Shown here: piece after piece, positions 1-5,052 of the stretch
How the letters are laid out: every line of letters starts with the position of its first letter
Numbering within the stretch: position 1 is the stretch's first letter
Assembly (NCBI GenBank): GCA_903908785.1
Contig: CAIVTL010000669.1
Span: 1-7,506, forward strand
DNA length: 7,506 nt
Direction of reading: 5' to 3'
From: Caldifarciminota bacterium
GTDB taxonomy: Bacteria > Hydrothermota > Tepidihabitantia > Tepidihabitantales > Tepidihabitantaceae
The notes under the pieces: generated by a model
Database searches by the model: none
Told to the model about the DNA's origin: nothing
What the model saw: the letters and a program-made list of their open reading frames with translations, nothing else
Program-made: the position numbers and the translations under genes

Positions 1-1072
1 CGGGGCCTGACCCCTGACCCCTGACCCCTGACCCCAGTAGTTCGGCTACTCTCCGGGCGATAGCCGAGGCTGCATCGGGCCTGGCTATGGACCGCGCCGC
101 GGTCTCCATCCGGCGCCGGCGCGGCACGTCATCCATCAACGTACGGACAAGGCTGGTAAGCCCGGACAGGCGGTTCTGGTCGAGAACTGAGGCGGCCCCG
201 ACCGAGGCAAGATACTCCGCGTTGGCGTCCTGGTGACGGTCGGTGGCGTAGGGAAAGGGAACGAGTATGGCAGGAATGCCGAAGGCAACCAGCTCTGACA
301 GGACCACGCCGCCCGCCCGGGACACCGCGATGGTCGCCCGCCGGTAGAGTTCCTCCGGATGGCTGGTGAACTCGACGACCTCGCAGTTCTTGGAGCGGAC
401 CCGTGACCGGACGAATTCGTAGTCGCGCCGGCCCGCCAGGACTATAAAATTCAGGTTGGTCAGCGCCGCTGCCGCGTCAAGGGCGGCGAGATTCAGCGCT
501 TGAGCGCCGAGGCTGCCGCCGACAAAAAGCACTGTCCTGCCATCGTCCTCCCGCCCGCCCCCCGGGACCCCTGAACCCCGGAACCCTTTCCTCAGAGGAT
601 TCCCGGTCACACTGTGCGCACCGGGGAAGGGCTTGGCGGTAGGGAATGCCAGAAACGATTCCCGCGCCCTCGGCGCGAAGAACCGGGTCACTCGGCCGGG
701 AATGCAGTTCTGCTCCAACAGGAAGAAAGGCGTGCCGACAAACCCGGCGGCGGCGAGCAGGGCAGCGGTCGCAAACCCGCCCGTAGCCACAACGCCCGAG
801 GGTGAGACCCGTCGCAACATGCCGATGGCCTGGAACAGCCCGCGCCACAGCAGCCAGGCCGCGCTGACCTTCGCGCCGATGCTCTTGCCATAGAAACCGG
901 CGGAGGCCAGTGGTTCGAAGACAAATCCCTGCTCAACCGCTACCCGGTTTTCAAGACCGGACTCCCGGCCGGCCCAGACCACGTCAATCTCCAGTTCTCG
1001 CATCTCGACGCCCAGAGCCAGGGCCGGAAATACGTGCCCGCCGGTGCCGCCTGCCCCCAGCACCACCTTCAC
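1..1072 (-). CDS. murG: MurG, lipid II synthase (UDP-GlcNAc transferase), 3' end beyond window
   Basis: MurG transfers GlcNAc from UDP-GlcNAc to lipid I at the inner face of the membrane, giving lipid II. I translated the whole frame by hand and found it open, with no frameshift, to the left edge (357 residues, no stop). Visible landmarks are the N-terminal glycine-rich loop GAGGTGGH (residues 6-13), TGGFAT (97-102), EQN (120-122), TGNPLR (156-161), the second-domain loop GGSLGAQ (185-191), SRAGG (251-255), the donor-binding Glu260 region and DRHQDANA (278-285). I prefer the GTG start at 1072: it has a GGAG ribosome site 7 bases upstream and gives the usual MurG N-terminus VKVVLGAGGTGGH. An in-frame ATG at 1102 would add ten residues that come from a heptamer array. 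The family normally ends near VAELLG; here the frame continues into TGACCCC repeats, so the real C-terminus is unknown. Confidence 0.95.
   Translation of the reverse strand, partial: MKVVLGAGGTGGHVFPALALGVEMRELEIDVVWAGRESGLENRVAVEQGFVFEPLASAGFYGKSIGAKVSAAWLLWRGLFQAIGMLRRVSPSGVVATGGFATAALLAAAGFVGTPFFLLEQNCIPGRVTRFFAPRARESFLAFPTAKPFPGAHSVTGNPLRKGFRGSGVPGGGREDDGRTVLFVGGSLGAQALNLAALDAAAALTNLNFIVLAGRRDYEFVRSRVRSKNCEVVEFTSHPEELYRRATIAVSRAGGVVLSELVAFGIPAILVPFPYATDRHQDANAEYLASVGAASVLDQNRLSGLTSLVRTLMDDVPRRRRMETAARSIARPDAASAIARRVAELLGSGVRGQGSGP
8..35. repeat. Four perfect TGACCCC heptamers at the murG 3' end
   Basis: Plus-strand units TGACCCC occur at 8-14, 15-21, 22-28 and 29-35 without a mismatch. 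On the coding strand they read GGGGTCA and are translated as the murG tail (GSGVRGQGS and on). A second, inverted arm could lie outside the window; the edge hides it. Confidence 0.9.
566..586. repeat. Degenerate TGACCCC-like heptamers inside murG
   Basis: Three consecutive 7-base steps read GACCCCT, GAACCCC and GGAACCC, a degenerate echo of the TGACCCC array at the gene end. They encode part of the linker between TGNPLR and GGSLGAQ (about residues 163-169). The linker length is close to that of E. coli MurG, so this need not be an insertion. Confidence 0.35.
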
Positions 1073-1079
1073 CCTCGCG

Positions 1080-1083
1080 CTCC
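1080..1083 (-). promoter_or_regulatory. Ribosome binding site deciding the murG start
   Basis: The minus strand reads GGAG here, seven bases before the GTG at 1072. The competing ATG at 1102 has no clear Shine-Dalgarno sequence. This favours GTG 1072 as the murG start and leaves the heptamer array 1084-1118 untranslated. Confidence 0.5.
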
Positions 1084-1118
1084 GGCAATCGTCAATCGGC
1101 ATTCGTCACTCGGCAATT
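1084..1118 (+). repeat. Heptamer module (five units) filling the ftsW-murG gap
   Basis: Five contiguous 7-bp units read GGCAATC, GTCAATC, GGCATTC, GTCACTC and GGCAATT. They match, unit for unit, the five-unit arm of the arrays at 2341-2375, 2749-2783 and (reverse strand) 3643-3677, including the invariant fourth unit. The module takes up 35 of the 49 bases between the ftsW stop and the murG GTG. No second arm is present at this copy. Confidence 0.85.
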
Positions 1119-1121
1119 GCG

Positions 1122-2366
1122 TCATGCCTTTCCGCCGAATCTGCCCAGCACCAGCACCTTGTGTCGCGCCGGACCGGACGGCCGGCCGACGGGGAAGACA
1201 CGATTGCGCGGCGACGGTGGCAGGTTCACGACCGTCCTCGTCCGCTTGAAGCGAGATATGTTCAACAGGATGCCGGCGGCAAACAAGTTTGAAAGCAGGG
1301 CCGAACCTCCGGACGATACGAACGGCAAGGGCTGGCCGGTCGTCGGGATGAGCCCCAACGACACGGCGACGTGCACGACGGCGTACAGGAAGATGACGAA
1401 CGTTATCCCTGATGCCAGGTACTGGCCGAATGCGCTTGAGGTCTCACCGCTGATCTTCATACCGTACAGGAAGAGTATCAGGTAGAGCAGGCAGACGGCC
1501 ACACTGCCGATGAACCCGAACTCCTCCCCGATTTCGGCAAAGATGAAGTCATTGTGCATCTTCGGCAGGAACTGGTACTTCTGCCGGCTCTCGCCCAGGC
1601 CCCGTCCAAAGGGCCCGCCCGACCCGATGGCAATCAGCGATTGCTCCTGCTGGTGATGCTTGCCGTTCCTGAACTTGTTCCAGCGGTCGCGCGCGTACGG
1701 GATGCAGGTTATCGCCAGGACGAACAACACAACCCCGATCGCGAAAAGCACCAGCAGGTGCCACCACCTCACCCCGGCGACTACGAACACCGCCATGCTG
1801 GCGACCACGACGATGAAACTCGTGCCGACTGCGGGCTGCGCGAGCGTCAGCCCGACGACGCCAAACACCGCCAGCCCGGGCAGGGCTGCCGCCCAACGGA
1901 AGCTCCGCTCGAGCCCGTTCTTCTTCACCCAGTCGAAGTACCCGGCCAGCCAGACCAGCAGCGCGAACTTGGCGAACTCCGCCGGCTGAAACGAGAAAGC
2001 CCCGCTCCCCAGCGCCCGCTTCACGTCCTTAAACATCAGCCCGACCACCAGCGTCAGGATCAGTACCGCGGCCGCCCCGATGAGCATCACCCACTTGACG
2101 CGCCGGTTCCAGGTCGTGTAGCGGATCTTCGCACCCAGGAAGAGCGCTACCAGTCCCACGCCGGCCCTCAGGCCTTGCGACTTGAGGAACGAGATGCCCC
2201 GGTGGCAGGTAGTTGCGTAGACGAGTGTCACCCCGATGAGAACCAGCGTCACCACTACGAAGAGCACGGTTGAGTCGATTGACGCCGAGGCCCGCTCACG
2301 GGGATTGCCGATGGCCGATTGCCGACTGCCAAGTCCTTCTGCCAATCGCCAATTGTCAATTGTCAC
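1122..2366 (-). CDS. ftsW: FtsW, SEDS-family septal peptidoglycan polymerase
   Basis: FtsW is a polytopic membrane glycosyltransferase of the SEDS family that polymerises lipid II at the septum together with its class B PBP partner, here probably the FtsI encoded upstream. The 414-residue protein has about nine to ten hydrophobic segments from residue 33 onward. SEDS signatures are FSFQPAEFAKFALL (124-137), IGSGGPFGRGLGES (247-260), KYQFLPKMHNDFIFAEIGEE (263-282), which contains the conserved Asp273 expected to be catalytic, and GLIPTTGQPLPFVSSGGS (338-355). The start is a GTG at 2366 overlapping the murD stop by 11 bases, with a GAGG site nine bases upstream. Residues 1-21 are translated from a heptamer array (for example RQSAIGN), so the native protein may effectively begin near residue 25-33. 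A basic tail of about 40 residues follows the last membrane segment. The stop lies 49 bases before the murG GTG. Confidence 0.95.
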   Translation of the reverse strand: MTIDNWRLAEGLGSRQSAIGNPRERASASIDSTVLFVVVTLVLIGVTLVYATTCHRGISFLKSQGLRAGVGLVALFLGAKIRYTTWNRRVKWVMLIGAAAVLILTLVVGLMFKDVKRALGSGAFSFQPAEFAKFALLVWLAGYFDWVKKNGLERSFRWAAALPGLAVFGVVGLTLAQPAVGTSFIVVVASMAVFVVAGVRWWHLLVLFAIGVVLFVLAITCIPYARDRWNKFRNGKHHQQEQSLIAIGSGGPFGRGLGESRQKYQFLPKMHNDFIFAEIGEEFGFIGSVAVCLLYLILFLYGMKISGETSSAFGQYLASGITFVIFLYAVVHVAVSLGLIPTTGQPLPFVSSGGSALLSNLFAAGILLNISRFKRTRTVVNLPPSPRNRVFPVGRPSGPARHKVLVLGRFGGKA

Positions 2367-2375
2367 TCGTCAATT
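2303..2375 (+). repeat. Two-arm heptamer array at the murD/ftsW junction
   Basis: The left arm has four units (GATTGCC, GATGGCC, GATTGCC, GACTGCC; 2303-2330), then a 10-base spacer, then five units of opposite sense (GCCAATC, GCCAATT, GTCAATT, GTCACTC, GTCAATT; 2341-2375). On the coding strand the GTG of ftsW falls within the invariant unit (GAGTGAC) and the murD TGA in the next one. ftsW residues 1-21 are translated from it. Confidence 0.88.
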
Positions 2376-3870
2376 CCTCGACTTCCTTCCGGAACGCCTC
2401 GCCCCGGGCCGCGAAATCGGCAAACTGGTCGAAGCTGGCGAACCCGGGCGCAAACAGCACCACGTCTCCAGCCTCGGCCTCGCCGCTGGCCGCCTGCACA
2501 GCGGTTCTGAGGTCGGGAAGCACGTCGTACCGGCGAAACCTCAGTGCCGCCAGTTCGCGCGCCAGGCGCGTGCGGCTCTCGCCAATCAGCAGAACCCACT
2601 TCGCGTGCTTCTTCATGGCCCGGACGTACTCCCCGGTCGGCAAAGCCTTCTCTCGTCCACCGGCAATCAGGATGACGCGCCGATTGGCGATTGACGATTT
2701 ACGATTGCCGATTGCCGATTTCCGATTTCCGGATTCCGGATTCCCTCTGCCAATTGACAATCGCCAATCGTCACTCGGCAATTCCGCCAATGCTTCCAGC
2801 GACCGGGCGCCGGCAACGGGATTGGTCGTCATGGAACTGTTGATGTAGTCGACCCCGCGGAACCGGCGAACGAACTCCAGTCGGTGCGGCAGGCCGGCGA
2901 ATGTCCGGAGCGCGCGGCGAATCGGGAGCATACCGACACCGAGCAGCCGGGCCGCGGCAATCGCCGCGAGGCAGTTCTGGATGTTGTGCTTGCCCGGCAA
3001 CCGCACCTGTCCTGCCGGCAACACTTTCTCGTCACGAAACCACAGAAGCCCGGCAGAGAGGTACGAACCCACGGTCCGGCGCCGCATCGAGAAGAAACTC
3101 CTTGCCGCCGCTCCCCGTCCTTCCGCCGCCCGCACCAGCACATCATCGCGGTTGAGGACCGCGTAGTCTCCGCTATCCTGACGGTCGAGAATCCTGAACT
3201 TGCACTCCGCATATCGCCGGACAGTGCCGTGCCGGTTCAGATGGTCGGGAGTGATGTTAAGAATCACCGCCACCCTGGGCTTGAGCCAACGCGCGCGCTC
3301 GAGCTGAAAGCTGGAAACCTCGACTACGTAGAAGTCTTGTTTGCCCATCATCAGGGCCGCTGAAAACGGCTGGCCCGGGGCAAGATTCCCGCCGCAGAAC
3401 ACCTTGTTCCCCGCGTTCTTGAGCATCAGCGCAATCAGGGCCGTCGTCGTTGACTTCCCGTTCGTGCCGGTGACCGCGACGACCGGCCCGCGTACGCGCT
3501 GTCCGACAGGGCTCGCCGCGAGCAACCTGCTCGCCAGGTCCAGCTCATCCACAATCGGGACCGAACGCAGACGTAGAGCCCGAACCAACGGGTGCGCGTC
3601 GCTGATGCCCGGACTGACGACCGCGAATTGACAATCCCTCAGAATTGACGAGTGACGATTGACGAGTGACGATTGGTAAACGGCAATCGGCAAACGGCAA
3701 TTGGCAATCGCCAATCGGCAATCGTCAATTCCCGTGACCCTCGCCCCCGCCTTCAGCAGGAAGCGGGCCGCCGCGGCGCCCGAACGCCCCAAGCCGACCA
3801 CCAGCACCCTGGCGCCTTCGATGTCGCCCGTGTTCGTCAGTGTCAGTCCGTGCCCGTCCGTGTGGCTCAT
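2356..3870 (-). CDS. murD: MurD, UDP-MurNAc-L-Ala:D-glutamate ligase with repeat-derived segments
   Basis: MurD is the cytoplasmic ATP-dependent ligase that adds D-Glu to UDP-MurNAc-L-Ala. Domain 1 shows the loop VVGLGRSG (24-31) and SPG (86-88); domain 2 shows the P-loop GTNGKSTT (135-142), EVSSFQLE (184-191), NITPDH (205-210) and Lys224, the probable carbamylated lysine; domain 3 shows FASFDQF (477-483) followed by RGEAF. At 504 residues it is about 60 longer than the usual 440-450. Residues 48-77 and about 363-397 are translated heptamer arrays; the first roughly replaces a native stretch of similar length and the second is a net insertion. Residues 2-14 come from a hexamer-like repeat and the last few from another array. 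The usual DSKATN motif reads SSMTTN (345-350), so the family lysine is Met347. The ATG overlaps the mraY stop as ATGA, implying translational coupling. Confidence 0.93.
   Translation of the reverse strand: MSHTDGHGLTLTNTGDIEGARVLVVGLGRSGAAAARFLLKAGARVTGIDDCRLAIANCRLPIAVYQSSLVNRHSSILRDCQFAVVSPGISDAHPLVRALRLRSVPIVDELDLASRLLAASPVGQRVRGPVVAVTGTNGKSTTTALIALMLKNAGNKVFCGGNLAPGQPFSAALMMGKQDFYVVEVSSFQLERARWLKPRVAVILNITPDHLNRHGTVRRYAECKFRILDRQDSGDYAVLNRDDVLVRAAEGRGAAARSFFSMRRRTVGSYLSAGLLWFRDEKVLPAGQVRLPGKHNIQNCLAAIAAARLLGVGMLPIRRALRTFAGLPHRLEFVRRFRGVDYINSSMTTNPVAGARSLEALAELPSDDWRLSIGRGNPESGNRKSAIGNRKSSIANRRVILIAGGREKALPTGEYVRAMKKHAKWVLLIGESRTRLARELAALRFRRYDVLPDLRTAVQAASGEAEAGDVVLFAPGFASFDQFADFAARGEAFRKEVEELTSDN
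2376..2379 (-). promoter_or_regulatory. Ribosome binding site for ftsW inside murD
   Basis: The minus strand reads GAGG nine bases before the GTG at 2366. It lies in the last codons of murD, next to the heptamer array, and supports the GTG start that overlaps the murD stop. Confidence 0.5.
2681..2783 (+). repeat. Two-arm heptamer array inside murD (domain 3 insertion)
   Basis: The left arm is nine units in perfect 7-base register (CGATTGG, CGATTGA, CGATTTA, CGATTGC twice, CGATTTC twice, CGGATTC twice; 2681-2743). After a short spacer come five opposite-sense units ending GTCACTC GGCAATT (2749-2783). A perfect 13-bp inverted repeat, CGATTGGCGATTG at 2681-2693, pairs with 2758-2770. The whole array is read through in frame as about 35 residues of MurD. 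Confidence 0.9.
3642..3729 (-). repeat. Two-arm heptamer array inside murD (domain 1 segment)
   Basis: On the plus strand five units (GAATTGA, CGAGTGA, CGATTGA, CGAGTGA, CGATTGG; 3642-3676), a TAAA spacer and seven units of CGGCAAT type (3681-3729) follow in exact 7-base steps. The ends form a perfect 10-bp inverted repeat, GAATTGACGA at 3642-3651 with 3722-3731. The conserved five-unit module is on the minus strand, opposite to the other three copies. It encodes MurD residues 48-77 without a stop. Confidence 0.9.
3829..3865. repeat. Hexamer-like repeat at the murD start
   Basis: Two exact GTCAGT units (3836-3847) are followed by CCGTGC, CCGTCC and GTGTGG, with GTGTTC-like sequence before them, giving a loose 6-base period. 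It encodes MurD residues 2-14 (HTDGHGLTLTNT), just ahead of the domain 1 loop. A period of six keeps the frame automatically. Confidence 0.45.
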
Positions 3871-4955
3871 CTTATCTTCAGTGTCGCCAGCGCCCCGAGG
3901 CCGAAGAGCACGGCAAGAATCATGAACCGGGTCACGACCTGCGGCTCTGACCAGCCGGCAAGTTCAAAGTGATGGTGCAACGGCGCCATCCGGAACAACC
4001 GCTTCCCTTTTGTAGCCCGAAAGTAACCAATCTGCAGAATGGTCGAGCCGGTCTCCATGACGAGCACTCCCCCGATTATCGGCAGCAGCATCTCGTGCTT
4101 GCACAGTATGGCCACGAGCCCGAGCAGGCCGCCCAGCGGCAGCGAGCCGGTGTCGCCCATGAATACCTGCGCCGGATAGGCATTGAACCACATGAACCCG
4201 AGGCAGGCTCCGACCATGGCCAGGCAGAACACCGTCATCTCGCCGCCGGTCGGAATGAACGTGATGTTGAGATACTGCGCCAGGCGAATGTGCCCGGACA
4301 CGTAGCACAGTACCGCGTAGCTGCCGAGAGCGATCGTCATCAGCCCGGCAGCCAGGCCATCAAGCCCGTCAGCGAGATTGACCGCGTTCGATGCGCTGAC
4401 GATGACAAACATGACAAACGGTATGTACAGCCAACTGAACTGCACGACCACGTTCTTCAGCAGCAGCACGTTTGTCGTTGAACGATTGGCCGGGTCAACC
4501 GGCACGAAGTAGAGCACCGCGCCGACAAAGAGGGCGAGCGCGAGTTGCGCCACGAGCTTGACGGTCTTACTCAGTCCCCTCGGTTTGTGCAGCTTCACCT
4601 TGACGTAGTCATCGGCAAACCCGAGCGCGCCGAGCCAGACCACAGTCAGAAGACCGAGTTGAATCTGCCGGTTCCCGAGGTCGCCGAACAACAGCACGGC
4701 GACAACCCCGGCGGCCAGGATCAACAAGCCGCCCATCGTCGGCGTTCCCGCTTTCGCACGATGCGTCTGCGGTACCTCCTCGCGCACGTTCTGGCCGATG
4801 TTCAGTCGCCGTACGAGTCGGATCATTACCGGTCCGAGCAGCAGCACGAGTAGTATGCCGACTGCCCCGGCGGCGGCCGCCCGGAAGGTGATGTACTTAA
4901 ACAGGTTCAGCGGTCGAAACGCGTCGCGCAACGGTACCAGCAGGGCGTACAGCAT
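3867..4955 (-). CDS. mraY: MraY, phospho-MurNAc-pentapeptide transferase
   Basis: MraY moves phospho-MurNAc-pentapeptide from UDP to undecaprenyl phosphate, making lipid I in the cytoplasmic membrane. The 362-residue product matches the family length (about 360) and has the expected ten or so hydrophobic segments. Signatures are HRAKAGTPTMGG (65-76), the metal and catalytic pair Asp115-Asp116 in FADDYVKV, NAVNLADGLDGLAAG (190-204), FNAYPAQVFMGDTGS (257-271) with Asp268, and APLHHHFE (324-331) with the HHH motif. The ATG at 4955 is preceded by AGGA four bases upstream, which is rather close. Upstream is the 86-base repeat spacer after murE, where murF would normally lie. The stop TGA overlaps the murD ATG by four bases. 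No insertion is seen inside this gene, in contrast to murD. Confidence 0.97.
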   Translation of the reverse strand: MLYALLVPLRDAFRPLNLFKYITFRAAAAGAVGILLVLLLGPVMIRLVRRLNIGQNVREEVPQTHRAKAGTPTMGGLLILAAGVVAVLLFGDLGNRQIQLGLLTVVWLGALGFADDYVKVKLHKPRGLSKTVKLVAQLALALFVGAVLYFVPVDPANRSTTNVLLLKNVVVQFSWLYIPFVMFVIVSASNAVNLADGLDGLAAGLMTIALGSYAVLCYVSGHIRLAQYLNITFIPTGGEMTVFCLAMVGACLGFMWFNAYPAQVFMGDTGSLPLGGLLGLVAILCKHEMLLPIIGGVLVMETGSTILQIGYFRATKGKRLFRMAPLHHHFELAGWSEPQVVTRFMILAVLFGLGALATLKIR

Positions 4956-4959
4956 CAGT

Positions 4960-4963
4960 TCCT
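4960..4963 (-). promoter_or_regulatory. Ribosome binding site for mraY
   Basis: The minus strand reads AGGA four bases before the ATG at 4955, between the start codon and the repeat hairpin. The spacing is short, so the site may be weak. Confidence 0.35.
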
Positions 4964-4966
4964 GAA

Positions 4967-5052
4967 AGGGATCAAGGGATCAAGGGATCGAGGGATCAAG
5001 TGAGCGACTCCTTCACTTTGTCCCTCTATCCCTCTGTCCCTTCATCCCTGTT
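4967..5052. repeat. 8-bp unit palindromic array (long hairpin) between murE and mraY
   Basis: Left arm: AGGGATCA at 4967, 4975 and 4991, with AGGGATCG at 4983. Right arm: TCCCTCTA (5021), TCCCTCTG (5029), TCCCTTCA (5037) and TCCCTGTT (5045). AAGTGA (4998-5003) pairs perfectly with TCACTT (5013-5018) around a 9-base loop. The arms stay in register, so 4967-5003 pairs with 5013-5049 with 30 Watson-Crick pairs of 37. The murE stop lies at the foot of the hairpin and the mraY ribosome site just past it. A role in mRNA processing or partial attenuation is possible; there is no U-run for a classical terminator. Confidence 0.88.

Noticed and set aside
477..936. Short minus-strand frames that could hint at a broken murG
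   Set aside because: They are out of frame with murG. Manual translation of the murG frame from 1102 to the window edge shows one continuous, motif-complete protein with no frameshift.
910..1485. Plus-strand open frame of 191 codons across the murG/ftsW junction
   Set aside because: It is a shadow of two well-supported minus-strand genes and has no motif of its own.
1554..2273. Plus-strand open frame of 239 codons
   Set aside because: It lies entirely antisense to ftsW, its translation is rich in Arg, Pro, His and Gln with no recognisable motif, and the opposite strand has clear SEDS signatures.
2681..3729. Could the repeat arrays be CRISPR?
   Set aside because: Units are 7 bp, contiguous and degenerate, with no unique spacers and no cas genes; they are in part translated inside murD.
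2303..3729. Insertion sequence or MITE with target duplications
   Set aside because: There is no transposase, and no direct duplications flank the arrays that I can see. A non-autonomous palindromic element remains possible but is described as a repeat.
4990..5026. Intrinsic terminator between murE and mraY
   Set aside because: The stem is strong but no run of T follows it on the minus strand, and the operon continues directly into mraY.
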